Positions 54,026 to 63,598 of a stretch of 64,000 nucleotides of DNA are shown here, in pieces (position 1 is the first letter of the stretch; every line of letters begins with the position of its first letter). Made by a program: the position numbers and the translations under genes. A model generated the notes under the pieces. It did no database searches. It was not told where the DNA came from and saw only the letters and a program-made list of their open reading frames with translations. Source of the DNA: an uncultured Prevotella sp. (lineage in GTDB: Bacteria > Bacteroidota > Bacteroidia > Bacteroidales > Bacteroidaceae); contig CALUGP010000015.1 in the NCBI GenBank assembly GCA_944320195.1, positions 1 to 64,000 of the forward strand, read 5' to 3'.

Positions 54026-54105
54026 AAAGGCCGCCTTTTACCGTGTAAAAGAGCGTCTTTTACAAGTTGAAAGGCCGTTTTTGGGAACGTAAAAGACGGC
54101 CTTTT
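54026..54105. repeat. 22-bp-period GGCCGTC array, locus F
   Basis: Four units at 54026, 54048, 54070 and 54092, spaced 22 bp. The last core is inverted (AAAGACGGCC, then TTTT), the same layout as locus D. It lies in the 517-base gap between mutB and glgA, which shows no other gene. Confidence 0.85.
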
Positions 54106-54273
54106 GCAATAAGGCTTGTTCCCTCTTTGTTTACAGTAGGGCATTTGCCGTTCCGCATGCAGCGGCTATTGTAAAGATGCTTTACCATGCCTGTCGGGCC
54201 TGCATAAGTCAAGAAAGGCGCTGATTTTATTAAATTTTGTAGCCGGCATGGTTTGTTATGAGCTAAAATTTTG

Positions 54274-54281
54274 TATCTTTG
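54274..54281 (+). promoter_or_regulatory. -7 box (TATCTTTG) for glgA-glgP
   Basis: TATCTTTG with TTTG at 54251-54254, 25 bases before the ATG at 54306. Confidence 0.7.
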
Positions 54282-54305
54282 CAGCCGTGTTATAAGAAGT
54301 GATAA

Positions 54306-56003
54306 ATGGCAAGAGGATTATTGGCTCCCGACTACATATTTGAATCGAGTTGGGAAGTATGTAACAAAGTTGGAGGCATATACACTGTGCTTTCGACGCG
54401 TGCGAAGACATTGCAAGAAGCGTTTAGGGACAAGATAATATTCATCGGTCCTGATTTGGACGATGCCAACAGCCTTTATTTCAAGGAAGACGACGAACTG
54501 CTTAAGGACTGGAGGGCGCATGCCGCCGACAAAGACGGGCTTGCTGTGAGGATCGGCCGCTGGAATGTGCCGGGAGAACCTTTGACCGTCTTGGTCGGCT
54601 TTGACCAGTATTATAAGGATAAGAATGAGATTTACACGTGGTTGTGGGAGCATTACGGGGTGGACAGCCTGCATGCTTACGGCGACTACGACGAGGCGTC
54701 GATGTTCTCATACGGTGCGGCAAAGGTTGTGGAGAGCTTCTACAACTTCTATCTGGACGAGTCGAAGAAGGTCGTTTACCATGGCAATGAATGGATGACG
54801 GGCCTTGGCTTGCTCTATCTGAACAACAAGCTCCCTCAAGTGGCAACGCTGTTTACGACCCATGCCACAAGCATCGGCCGCAGCATTGCCGGCAACAATA
54901 AGCCTTTGTATGACTACTTGTTCGCTTACAACGGCGACCAGATGGCCGGGGAACTGAACATGCAGAGCAAGCATTCGATAGAGAAGCAGACGGCGAGATA
55001 TGTCGACTGCTTTACAACCGTGAGCGAGATAACGGCCAACGAGTGCAAGGAATTGCTCGACAAGCCGGTCGACTTCGTGCTGCCTAACGGTTTTGAGAAC
55101 GATTTTGTCCCGAAGGGCGCACAGTTCACAGCCAAGCGCCGGGCGGCGCGCAAGCGCATATTCGAAGTGGCCAACGCGCTGCTTGGAGTGGAGATGGACG
55201 ACAAGAACACCCTGATAGTGTCGACAAGCGGCCGCTATGAGTTCAGGAACAAGGGCGTCGACGTTTACATCGAGGCAATGAACCGCTTGTTGCGCGACAG
55301 CCGCCTGAGCAAGAAGGTCCTCGCTTTCATCGAAGTCCCGGGGTGGGTGGGAGAGCCTCGCCAGGACTTGATCGACCGCCTTAAGTCAGGACAGAAATAC
55401 GATACTCCGCTGCACGTTCCGATGATAACGCATTGGCTTCACAACATGAGCCATGACAACGTGCTCGACATGATGAAATACCTTGACATGCAGAACCGTA
55501 AGGAAGACAATGTCAAGCTTATATTCCTTCCGTGTTATCTGAATGGGAACGACGGGGTGTTCAATGTCAAGTATTACGACCTTGTGCTTGGCAATGACTT
55601 GTGCATATATCCGTCTTATTATGAGCCGTGGGGCTATACGCCGTTGGAAGCGATAGCGTTCAAGGTGCCGTGCATAACGTCAGACCTTGCCGGATTCGGC
55701 CTGTGGGCCAATTCCGAGATAGGGCATTGCGGCGAGATAAAAGACGGCGTAAAGGTAATCCACCGTACAGACTATAATTATTCTGAAGTGGCCGACAGGA
55801 TAAAGGACACCGTGGCGGACTTTTCCAACTTCTCTGCGGCAGAGGTGAAGACCTCGCGCGAGAATGCCGAGAAGCTTTCCAGAAAGGCGCTTTGGAGTAA
55901 TTTCATCAAATACTATTACCAGGCATACGACTTCGCGTTGCGGAGCGCCGGGGAGAGGATGCGCCGGGACGGGGCTTGTCTTGGTGGTGGAAACGTTAAA
56001 TGA
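54306..56003 (+). CDS. glgA: Glycogen synthase (GT3-like)
   Basis: Adds glucose units to alpha-1,4-glucan. The 565 residues resemble the eukaryotic-type glycogen synthase (GT3) form common in Bacteroidetes rather than E. coli GlgA. Landmarks are FESSWEVCNKVGGIYTVLST at the start, VVYHGNEWMTGLG, LFTTHATSIGR, and the donor-site motif YEPWGYTPLEAIAFKVP near residue 440. glgP follows 37 bases downstream, so synthesis and breakdown enzymes share an operon. Confidence 0.93.
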   Translation: MARGLLAPDYIFESSWEVCNKVGGIYTVLSTRAKTLQEAFRDKIIFIGPDLDDANSLYFKEDDELLKDWRAHAADKDGLAVRIGRWNVPGEPLTVLVGFDQYYKDKNEIYTWLWEHYGVDSLHAYGDYDEASMFSYGAAKVVESFYNFYLDESKKVVYHGNEWMTGLGLLYLNNKLPQVATLFTTHATSIGRSIAGNNKPLYDYLFAYNGDQMAGELNMQSKHSIEKQTARYVDCFTTVSEITANECKELLDKPVDFVLPNGFENDFVPKGAQFTAKRRAARKRIFEVANALLGVEMDDKNTLIVSTSGRYEFRNKGVDVYIEAMNRLLRDSRLSKKVLAFIEVPGWVGEPRQDLIDRLKSGQKYDTPLHVPMITHWLHNMSHDNVLDMMKYLDMQNRKEDNVKLIFLPCYLNGNDGVFNVKYYDLVLGNDLCIYPSYYEPWGYTPLEAIAFKVPCITSDLAGFGLWANSEIGHCGEIKDGVKVIHRTDYNYSEVADRIKDTVADFSNFSAAEVKTSRENAEKLSRKALWSNFIKYYYQAYDFALRSAGERMRRDGACLGGGNVK

Positions 56004-56040
56004 CAGACTTTTTTAGAGACAACATAGAACATTATAAGTT

Positions 56041-58596
56041 ATGAAGATTAAAGCTGATTATGTCAACGCTCCTCAATGGAGAGAGGTGACGGTTAAATCA
56101 AGATTGCCTGAACAACTGAAATGTTTGGACGAGCTTGCTCACAACATGTGGTGGGCTTGGAACTATGAGGCAAGGGACCTGTGGAGAAGCCTTGACGAAG
56201 ACTTGTATGAAGAAGTCGGCCACAGCCCCGTGCTTTTGCTCGAGCGTCTTAGCTACGACCGCAAGGAAGAGATCGTGCGCGACAAGGCCATCATGAAAAA
56301 GGTGAAGGAAGTGTACTCGCAGTTCCGCAAGTACATGGACGTGAAGCCCGACAAGAAGCGCCCGTCGGTAGCTTACTTCAGCATGGAGTACGGCATCAAC
56401 CAAGTGCTCAAGATATATTCCGGCGGTCTTGGCATGCTTGCCGGCGACTATTTGAAGGAAGCCTCAGACAGCAATGTGGACATGTGTGGTGTCGGTTTCC
56501 TTTACAGGTACGGATATTTCAAGCAGTCACTGAGCATGGACGGGCAGCAGATAGCCAACTACGAGGCGCAGAATTTCAACTCGCTGCCCATAGAGCGCCA
56601 GCTTGACGCAGACGGCAATCCTATGGTTGTTGACGTTCCCTATGTCAACTATCTGGTACATGCCTATGTGTGGCGTGTGAACGTAGGCCGCATAAAGCTG
56701 TATCTTCTCGATGCGGACAATGAGATGAACTCAGACTTTGACAAGCCGATAACCCATTCTCTTTACGGAGGCGACTGGGAGAACCGCCTGAAGCAGGAGA
56801 TTCTTCTCGGCATAGGAGGAATGCTGGCGTTGAAGAAGCTCGGAATAAAGAAAGACATTTATCATTGTAACGAGGGTCACGCCGCACTTTGCAACTTGCA
56901 GCGCCTGTGCGACTACGTGCAAGGCGGACTCACGTTCAACCAGGCCCTCGAGCTTGTGCGCGCGTCATCGCTTTACACGGTGCACACTCCCGTTCCGGCC
57001 GGACACGACTACTTTGACGAAGGCCTGTTCGGAAAGTACATGGGCGGATACCCTTCAATACTCGGCATCAGCTGGGACGAGTTCATCGGCATGGGCCGTA
57101 CAAATCCCGACGACCACAATGAAAAGTTCTGCATGTCGACATTCGCCTGCAACACTTGCCAGGAAGTCAACGGCGTAAGCAAGCTCCACGGCTGGGTAAG
57201 CCAAAAGATGTTCTCTGGCATTTGGAAAGGATATTATCCAGAGGAAAACCACGTAGGTTACGTTACAAACGGAGTTCACTTCCCAACGTGGGCGGCCACG
57301 GAATGGAGAAAGCTTTACGCACAGTATTTTGACGCTTCCTTCATGTCCGACCAGAGCAACGAAAGCATTTGGCATGCCATTTACAACGTGCCCGACGACG
57401 TGATCTGGGACACGCGCATGGCATTGAAGAAGAAACTGACAGACTATATCCGCGACAAGTTCCGCGAGACGTGGCTGAAAAACCAGGGCGACCCGGCACG
57501 TGTCGTCTCTTTGCTCGAGAAGATAAACCCCAACGCCCTCATGATAGGCTTCTGCCGCCGCTTCGCCACCTACAAGCGCGCTCACTTGCTGTTTACCGAC
57601 CTTGACCGTCTTGCCAAGATTGTCAACAACCCCGACCATCCCGTGCAGTTCCTTTTCGCAGGAAAGGCGCACCCGGCCGACGGTGCGGGCCAGGGCCTGA
57701 TCAAGAAAATATTTGAGATAAGCCAGCGTCCAGAGTTCCTCGGCAAGATCATCTTCCTTGAGGATTACGATATGCAGCTCGCACGCCGCCTTGTTTCAGG
57801 TGTCGATATCTGGATGAACACCCCGACGCGTCCGCTCGAGGCTTCAGGCACGTCTGGCGAGAAAGCTGAGATGAACGGCGTTGTCAACCTGTCAGTCCTT
57901 GACGGATGGTGGCTCGAGGGCTATCGCGAGGGCGCAGGCTGGGCCTTGACGGAGAAGCGTACGTACAAGAACCAGGGCTACCAGGATCAGCTTGACGCCG
58001 CCACGATATACGGACTTCTCGAGAACGAGATCATACCCCTGTATTACGACAAGAACGAGAAGGGATACAGCGAAGGTTGGATAAAGGTTATCAAGAACTC
58101 AATCGCGACTATCGCGCCTCATTATACGATGAAGCGCCAGCTCGACGACTACTACAGCAAGTTCTACACGAAAGAGGCCGCACGCTTCAAGAAGCTTTCA
58201 GCCAACGACAACCGTCTTGCCAAGGACATCGCCCAGTGGAAGGAGACTGTAGCCGAGCGTTGGGACTCAATCTCGGTAGTGTCAAAAGAGACCACGCTGC
58301 CAGCCACAGGAATGGAGACCGGAGTGGAGTACAAGATAAAGTTCGTCATCGACGAGCAGGGATTGAACGACGCCATCGGCCTTGAGTTCGTTTCCGTCAT
58401 GACGGACAAGGACGGCGAAGACCGCATATCAAACGTGTTCCCGTTCAAGCTGACAGGCCGCGAGGGCAACCTCTACACGTTTGAGGCCACTGTCGAGGCT
58501 TCTGAAGCCGGCACCTACAAGACCGGTGTGAGGATGTATCCCAAGAGCGAGAACCTGCCTCACCGCCAGGACTTCTGCTATGTGAAGTGGCTTTGA
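56041..58596 (+). CDS. glgP: Alpha-glucan phosphorylase (GT35) with N-terminal DUF3417
   Basis: Releases glucose 1-phosphate from alpha-1,4-glucan. The 851-residue product starts with the DUF3417-type region ([19 protein letters not shown]). The phosphorylase core follows ([44 protein letters not shown]). The pyridoxal-phosphate Lys is in [14 protein letters not shown] near residue 610. After the core (from about 730) it has a tail of about 120 residues that looks like a beta-sandwich ([20 protein letters not shown]). A hairpin follows at 58651. Confidence 0.95.
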   Translation: MKIKADYVNAPQWREVTVKSRLPEQLKCLDELAHNMWWAWNYEARDLWRSLDEDLYEEVGHSPVLLLERLSYDRKEEIVRDKAIMKKVKEVYSQFRKYMDVKPDKKRPSVAYFSMEYGINQVLKIYSGGLGMLAGDYLKEASDSNVDMCGVGFLYRYGYFKQSLSMDGQQIANYEAQNFNSLPIERQLDADGNPMVVDVPYVNYLVHAYVWRVNVGRIKLYLLDADNEMNSDFDKPITHSLYGGDWENRLKQEILLGIGGMLALKKLGIKKDIYHCNEGHAALCNLQRLCDYVQGGLTFNQALELVRASSLYTVHTPVPAGHDYFDEGLFGKYMGGYPSILGISWDEFIGMGRTNPDDHNEKFCMSTFACNTCQEVNGVSKLHGWVSQKMFSGIWKGYYPEENHVGYVTNGVHFPTWAATEWRKLYAQYFDASFMSDQSNESIWHAIYNVPDDVIWDTRMALKKKLTDYIRDKFRETWLKNQGDPARVVSLLEKINPNALMIGFCRRFATYKRAHLLFTDLDRLAKIVNNPDHPVQFLFAGKAHPADGAGQGLIKKIFEISQRPEFLGKIIFLEDYDMQLARRLVSGVDIWMNTPTRPLEASGTSGEKAEMNGVVNLSVLDGWWLEGYREGAGWALTEKRTYKNQGYQDQLDAATIYGLLENEIIPLYYDKNEKGYSEGWIKVIKNSIATIAPHYTMKRQLDDYYSKFYTKEAARFKKLSANDNRLAKDIAQWKETVAERWDSISVVSKETTLPATGMETGVEYKIKFVIDEQGLNDAIGLEFVSVMTDKDGEDRISNVFPFKLTGREGNLYTFEATVEASEAGTYKTGVRMYPKSENLPHRQDFCYVKWL

Positions 58597-58650
58597 TTAG
58601 CCTGAGCCGGTAAACAGGCTTGGCTGTTTATAGTATTTTTTACATGTGAA

Positions 58651-58685
58651 ACGGCGCGTTGGCATTTTTTATGCCGGCGCGCCGT
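58651..58685. terminator. Strong hairpin downstream of glgP
   Basis: 15-bp stem with two G-T pairs (58651-58665 with 58671-58685). It lacks a T tract after the stem. The 360-base gap between glgP and the next gene holds this hairpin and a promoter, but no gene. Confidence 0.6.
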
Positions 58686-58827
58686 TCCATTTGTATGCCG
58701 TGGCCGGCAGAGGACGTGGGGCGACATCTGTGCCAACGGGTGACATTTTGCTACTTTGCATGAGATGAAATTATCAATATCAATCCATCTTTCTTGCAAA
58801 TTCGGCGGATATTCCACGGATTTATGA

Positions 58828-58835
58828 TATCTTTG
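58828..58835 (+). promoter_or_regulatory. -7 box (TATCTTTG) for the helicase-like gene
   Basis: TATCTTTG, 121 bases before the ATG at 58957. Confidence 0.5.
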
Positions 58836-58956
58836 CCGGGCACAGACAGAGTTTATGTGTGTTCTTTTAAGGATTGGTCTTATGTGCATCCATGAGGCAC
58901 ACGAAAGCCGGTGGGGCATAAGCAAATGTCTCAATGCGCAATTGTAATGGAAAATA

Positions 58957-60453
58957 ATGAGCGGCATGGAAAAAGAATATGACAAGTGGATAAGAAGATG
59001 CGACACGGCAATCTGCAATAACCTTGAATCTGCGGACATGCTTGACCGTGGTCTTCTTTCTGTGAATATATTGAGCCAACTGCGCAACTTGATAGATCAT
59101 ATTTGCGTAAAGATTTTCGCAGAAAACGGCGGACGTATCGCCCAAGTGTATTATGATAATATCAAAGAGGCGAAGAAGTATGTTCATGGCAACGGGAAAT
59201 TCCGTTTCATAAAACAGTTTTATGACTTGTTGCAGGTTTCGGTGTCACACTATACTCTTGAGTCTGAAAACTCAGAGCGCCTGATGCTTAAGTATTATGA
59301 ATATCTGTTACGTGTCAAGCGTTTCATGAAGTCTGAGTACGGAATGGACATCCTGCACAACATAGACAAGTTCCCTTTGGACACAGACCCTGCATTTTCT
59401 GTCTATCACAGAGCGATTGCCGACAAGATTGTGAATCTTGACCTTGCAAATGCTTTCACGGAAGAAAGGCGATTTTATATTTATAAAGTCAAGCCTTTGT
59501 TTGTAGACGGTGCCGTTTATTATGAGGTAACGTTCTCGCTCGCAAATGAAAGGGTCAGCAAATTTGACAGGCTCATAGCCTTTACAAAATTGGAACTGAC
59601 ATCCAACTATGCCGTTTTGCTGCGTCTGACGACAACAGAAATCAACGTGTTTGGAGTTAGAATGCCTATATTGGTCATCGTGGACTGGAAGGTTTCAATA
59701 CGGACGTGTGAATTTAAGAACCTTGGCAAGGTGTTGGGGATTGATTATCCTAACTTGCGTACAAATGCAAAAGAGTATGACAACCTGATGAATTATCTTA
59801 CAGACAACAGATGCTCGTTGACTGAGATAATCGATTTTGATGAAGACCGCTTCATGGCCTTTCTGTCTGGAATCCAGAGGGGAGGGAAATCAAAGCATAT
59901 CGGCGTGTTGTTGAAACGTTGCCGGGACATTGTCACTGAGAACGGTTCGGGAAGCACTGTGCTGCGCTACCTTCTGTTAAAGATGAACAACAAGATTCTC
60001 AAAAGCCAGTATAGCTCGACGCCATGTCGTCAGTTGGGAGATTTGCATCTTACCATAAAGGCAAAACCTTTTGACCGTATGCCTTTCAGCTTTTCATTGG
60101 CAAACCACAACCCGTTGCTGTCTGACTTGCTTGACGCAATTCCCATGTCTGGGCACGAGCAGGAATTTCTTGCCCGTCGTTTGATGAACAATGCGGAACA
60201 CAACGGGACTATTTACACTCCCATGGAAGAGCTTGCCGCATTTGATGATGTAATGTCGTTGGCAAAACGCTATAACGACCGTCTGTATCACAGGCATCAG
60301 CATGCAAGAATAGAAGTGTTCAAAAACTTTCTGTATATCCGCCAGTACGAAGAGAATGTGCACCGCATCTTGCAGATGTTGAGCGAAAAGACTGGGAATG
60401 GATATCCAATTACCCGGCAATTGCAGATAGATGGCTTGGAAGTCCGGGAGTAA
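58957..60453 (+). CDS. N-terminal part of a frameshifted helicase-like protein, unknown domain
   Basis: The 498-residue mostly alpha-helical product has no motif I recognise in its first 470 residues. It carries HEPN-like helices only in general appearance. The last 20 residues here are readthrough. At 60386-60390 (AAAAG) a one-base step back puts the ribosome into the frame of the next gene, giving SEKDWEWISNYPAIADRW, which continues into a Walker A ATPase. The two frames therefore belong to one protein of about 868 residues. The break is a single-base deletion, a sequencing error, or a programmed -1 frameshift. Confidence 0.75.
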   Translation: MSGMEKEYDKWIRRCDTAICNNLESADMLDRGLLSVNILSQLRNLIDHICVKIFAENGGRIAQVYYDNIKEAKKYVHGNGKFRFIKQFYDLLQVSVSHYTLESENSERLMLKYYEYLLRVKRFMKSEYGMDILHNIDKFPLDTDPAFSVYHRAIADKIVNLDLANAFTEERRFYIYKVKPLFVDGAVYYEVTFSLANERVSKFDRLIAFTKLELTSNYAVLLRLTTTEINVFGVRMPILVIVDWKVSIRTCEFKNLGKVLGIDYPNLRTNAKEYDNLMNYLTDNRCSLTEIIDFDEDRFMAFLSGIQRGGKSKHIGVLLKRCRDIVTENGSGSTVLRYLLLKMNNKILKSQYSSTPCRQLGDLHLTIKAKPFDRMPFSFSLANHNPLLSDLLDAIPMSGHEQEFLARRLMNNAEHNGTIYTPMEELAAFDDVMSLAKRYNDRLYHRHQHARIEVFKNFLYIRQYEENVHRILQMLSEKTGNGYPITRQLQIDGLEVRE

Positions 60454-61562
60454 GTGTTGACAGTGAAGAGAAGCGTATGGCCATACGGCGCTTGTTCTCT
60501 GAATCTCAAGTCGCATTTGTGTTTGGCGCTGCAGGCACGGGCAAGTCTACTCTTATAAATCATGTTTCCCATGTGTTTGGTGACAAGGACAAGCTTTATA
60601 TCGCAAACACCAATCCGGCGGTTGACAACCTGAAGCGTAAAGTGAACGCTGCAAACACAAGTTTTATGACCATCACAAGTTTTCTTGGTCGTGATGCCGA
60701 AGCTGATATATTGTTCATTGACGAATGCAGCACAGTCAGCAACGAAGACATGTTGGCAATATTGGAGAAAGGTTCGTTCCGTCTTTTAGTGCTTGTGGGT
60801 GACATGTTTCAGATAGAGTCCATAAGGTTTGGAAACTGGTTCAGTGTCTCGCATTCTCATTTCAAGGGCAGTTACGTGGTTGAGCTGGCACAGCCGTACA
60901 GGACTTCTTGCCCCGAACTGATAAAAACATGGGAAAAGATCAGGACCTTGTCGCCAGACGTTCTCGAATATCTCACAAGGAATGATTATTCGGCAAATCT
61001 CGACAGCTCGATTTTCAGCAAGGCAGAATCAGACGAGATTATACTTTGCCTGAATTACGGAGGCTTGTATGGAATAAACAACATCAACCGTTTCCTGCAA
61101 AGCAACAATCCAAATCCTTCTGTACGCTGGGGGATACATACATATAAGGTAGGAGACCCGATATTGTTTAACGAAAAAGACAGGTATGCGCCAATATTGT
61201 ACAATAATCTGAAAGGTGAGATTGTCGGCATTTCAACCACCGGCCATTCCATATTCTTCACATTGAAGGTGTATACAGTGCTGTCAGACTTCGATATTGA
61301 AGGGACAGATATAGAATATGTCTCGCCGGGCGAATGCGGAACAACCATAATCCGCATAGAAGTGGAGGATGAAGACGACGACGATGATTCTGACACCGGG
61401 TCTGGTCGTGGGGTTGTTCCGTTCCAGATAGCTTATGCCGTTTCAATACACAAGGCTCAGGGACTTGCGCTGAAACGCACAAGGCAAAAATCGAGAGCAA
61501 AAAGAACATTATCTTACTTTTCATGCAGATTACATAAGGTATGTTTGACTTCGACAAAATAA
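60390..61562 (+). CDS. Superfamily 1 helicase-like ATPase, C-terminal part of the frameshifted gene
   Basis: Read in the second frame from 60390. A first ATG is at 60477, but the homologous sequence begins before it (LGSPGVSVDSEEKR). Motifs: Walker A GAAGTGKSTLINHV, Walker B ILFIDECST, motif III VGDMFQIES, motif IV QPYRTSCPEL and the late helicase motif YAVSIHKAQGL. After that the family normally continues with a TAITRA-type motif. Here the last 30 residues are unrelated and basic, because the gene is cut at about 61470 by foreign sequence. Such RecD/UvrD-like ATPases occur in accessory and defence regions, but the role is unknown. Confidence 0.8.
   Translation, partial: DWEWISNYPAIADRWLGSPGVSVDSEEKRMAIRRLFSESQVAFVFGAAGTGKSTLINHVSHVFGDKDKLYIANTNPAVDNLKRKVNAANTSFMTITSFLGRDAEADILFIDECSTVSNEDMLAILEKGSFRLLVLVGDMFQIESIRFGNWFSVSHSHFKGSYVVELAQPYRTSCPELIKTWEKIRTLSPDVLEYLTRNDYSANLDSSIFSKAESDEIILCLNYGGLYGINNINRFLQSNNPNPSVRWGIHTYKVGDPILFNEKDRYAPILYNNLKGEIVGISTTGHSIFFTLKVYTVLSDFDIEGTDIEYVSPGECGTTIIRIEVEDEDDDDDSDTGSGRGVVPFQIAYAVSIHKAQGLALKRTRQKSRAKRTLSYFSCRLHKVCLTSTK
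61470..61524 (-). pseudogene. Orphan 5' end of an exported-protein gene
   Basis: From the ATG at 61522-61524 the minus strand encodes MKSKIMFFLLSIFALCVSAQ, a complete Bacteroidetes signal peptide, and then runs straight into antisense helicase sequence at about 61470. A -7 box stands at the right distance upstream (61619-61626). The rest of the exported protein is missing. Confidence 0.7.
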
Positions 61563-61618
61563 TGCATTACGGCGCAATGACGGTCTTATTACAGATTGCC
61601 GCACGCCGTTTTACTATG

Positions 61619-61626
61619 CAAAGATA
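61619..61626 (-). promoter_or_regulatory. -7 box (TATCTTTG, minus strand) of the orphan signal-peptide gene
   Basis: The plus strand reads CAAAGATA, about 95 bases upstream of the ATG at 61524. Confidence 0.5.
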
Positions 61627-61639
61627 CGAATAAATGCAT

Positions 61640-62720
61640 TGTCAATAATGCGTATCATTGATATTTTTTATGAATGTCGATATTTATAGACAGTTTCTTA
61701 GGCAAGAGATTATATGAAATAAGTTGTGTGGCTTTTCCATCTGTGCCCAGCTTGCTGTTTGAAATGGCACGCATTCCACCGCCGAAAGACGAGTGGGGTA
61801 TTAGGCTATCCCAATATAAAATGTGGTGGACAATGGGCAAGCCCATACGTAAGCTGCAGAGTATAAATGGATAACGAGTATACGTTGGAGCGTGAATTTA
61901 TCTCGTTTTTAGCTAACGAGTAACAAAATGTACAGGTTTTATGTCACTCAAAAGGAAATTTAGGACAGTATTGATTATGGCAAATATGGTTGTATGTCAA
62001 ATTGGCATTTTACCGAGAAATGGACGATTGAAATATCTGTATAAAGGGTTGGATCGGATAGTGACTTTTGTGAATTATCGGATTATGGTGCTTTATTCGC
62101 AAGTTTTGCCAACCATTGACAGGTTAGTTTGCCTGAAAAATAGCCAATGGTTGAGATGGCAAAAGGATTGGTATGGCCTATGGCGTTTATCAACGTAAGA
62201 CCTGTTAGATGCGGGCAACTTGGTGGCATAGGTAATGGAACGTTAGTAGTGCAATTATTGGAAGAATATTGGGTGATAATTCCGCTCTGTTTGCCGATGC
62301 AGCATATTATTGCTATTGACAGCCAATGAGTTACGTTTTAAACTGTAGAAGGGAAAATTTGCAAAATGTCTTCACTTGTCAAAATGCTCTTATTTAACGT
62401 ATTTAACTTTTGTTTGCTCGAAATTCGGGAAGGATGTGGAAATATGTGGCGATTGCCGCATCTGTTTCCCGATGCAGTATGTGTACATCGTTGATTATCA
62501 ATAGTATAGCACTCTAAAAGGTACAACCAGCAGGTTGGCAAGTATCTGAGAATGTGTAAGTTAGTGATTTTTAGCACCATTCTCGGCTTGTATCTCCATT
62601 TTGGAAAGTAAAAGTAAGTGTAATTTCTTGAATATCAAAATATGAGGTACAAAAACTTGTGAAAAATGCCGATTTTTGGTGAGAAAAGGTACAAAAATGG
62701 CCCTGAAACCGAGAGCCACA
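61640..62720. other. Non-coding or decayed region of about 1.1 kb
   Basis: Only short open frames without family resemblance are present (for example 61674-61874 and 61941-62198 on the plus strand). Short words such as GGTACAAAAA recur near 62652 and 62684. It probably consists of decayed accessory sequence between the helicase scar and the ATPase remnant. Confidence 0.5.
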
Positions 62721-62726
62721 TTATGA

Positions 62727-62906
62727 TTATTTTGCGAAGTATTCAGTCTTCAACCAATAGGTATAAATTGGGTCCTTGGAAAGAGATTTCATCAGCCATA
62801 AGAGCTTTGAGATAGTTCAATTGCTGTGTGGTCAGTGTTTCGGTGATTGTTACAAACAACAGCCTTATATGGCAGCGGTCGCTATTCTTAAGACTGTCCA
62901 AGTAGT
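62727..62906 (-). pseudogene. 3' remnant of an AAA-type ATPase gene
   Basis: The minus strand encodes YLDSLKNSDRCHIRLLF, VTITETLTTQQLNYLKALMA and then, after a one-base shift, DPIYTYWLKTEYFAK and a stop at 62727. This resembles the C-terminus of a Bacteroidales ATP-binding protein family that ends in DPIYxYWLKTEYF. Between KALMA and EISFQ a stretch normally present is missing, and one extra G in TTCCAAGGACCC shifts the frame. Only about 60 codons survive. Confidence 0.6.
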
Positions 62907-62961
62907 AATAATTTGAACAGAAAAAGAAGTTTTATTTCTTTTATTGTTCAAATTATTGCTA
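62903..62961. promoter_or_regulatory. Inverted-repeat operator over the AbiEi promoter
   Basis: 17-bp arms, 62903-62919 with 62945-62961, one mismatch, the inner 13 bp perfect (AATAATTTGAACA with TGTTCAAATTATT). They flank 25 bases and the right arm touches the -7 box at 62960-62967. AbiEi antitoxins are known to repress their own promoters by binding inverted repeats, so this is the likely operator. Confidence 0.7.
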
Positions 62962-62967
62962 TATTTG
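62960..62967 (+). promoter_or_regulatory. -7 box (TATATTTG) for abiEi-abiEii
   Basis: TATATTTG ends 4 bases before the AbiEi ATG at 62972, so the transcript should be leaderless. Confidence 0.7.
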
Positions 62968-62971
62968 CAGT

Positions 62972-63598
62972 ATGGATAGACAATTAAGTGAAATAGGGAC
63001 TATTCCAATAACGACTTCAATCATTGAATCGTTGTATCCGGAACTGAAGTCTGCTGACAAGAAAGTGACCTGGCTCGAAAAGCAAGGGATCATCATCAGA
63101 TTGAAGCGTGGACTTTATGTGATCAACCCCGTACATTCAGGAAAGACTCTGTCGAGTGAACTGATTGCCAATCATCTCTATTCACCTTCGTATATTTCAA
63201 TGTCTACTGCACTACGATATTATGGACTTATCCCCGAGGCTGTATATGTTCATCAATCAATGACAGTAAAACATCCCCGAAGCTTTCAAACTCCAGTCGG
63301 CAGTTATGACTACAAATATATTTCAAGAGAGGCATTTCCGATAGGAGTAAAAAGTATGGATAAGGGTGACTATGCATTTCTGATTGCATCGCCGGAAAAG
63401 GCCTTGTGTGATTTGATTGCCAATTCCTCAAAAGTTATTCTTCGCTATATGAAGGATGTAGAGACATATCTTGAGCAGGATATTCGTATGGATATGGATA
63501 AGTTCCAGAAGATGAACGCAACCATCTTTGAAGATTATATCAAGGTGGGTAAAAAGGCTGATTCAATTTCGACACTTCTAAAATTCTTAAGACGATGA
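62972..63598 (+). CDS. abiEi: AbiEi-family antitoxin (type IV toxin-antitoxin)
   Basis: The 208-residue product has an N-terminal winged-helix domain (about 1-55, VTWLEKQGIIIRLKRGLYVI) and the C-terminal AbiEi domain with SYISMSTALRYYGLIPEAV and SPEKALCDLIANS. The antitoxin counters the AbiEii nucleotidyltransferase toxin and represses the operon. Its stop codon overlaps the start of the next gene (ATGA), the standard arrangement. AbiE systems give abortive infection against phages. Confidence 0.9.
   Translation: MDRQLSEIGTIPITTSIIESLYPELKSADKKVTWLEKQGIIIRLKRGLYVINPVHSGKTLSSELIANHLYSPSYISMSTALRYYGLIPEAVYVHQSMTVKHPRSFQTPVGSYDYKYISREAFPIGVKSMDKGDYAFLIASPEKALCDLIANSSKVILRYMKDVETYLEQDIRMDMDKFQKMNATIFEDYIKVGKKADSISTLLKFLRR

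Noticed and set aside
4747..54105. CRISPR interpretation of the 22-bp arrays
   Set aside because: Repeat cores are only about 13 bp including flanks, spacers would be about 9-12 bp, cores invert, and there are no cas genes.
54026..54105. Reading the array hairpins as ordinary terminators
   Set aside because: Arrays occur in divergent and promoter-upstream positions too, the mutAB terminator is a separate hairpin at 53848-53885, and a fixed 22-bp lattice is not needed for termination.
61674..62198. Two short plus-strand frames of 66 and 85 codons
   Set aside because: No signal, motif, promoter or convincing ribosome-binding site; probably chance frames in decayed DNA.
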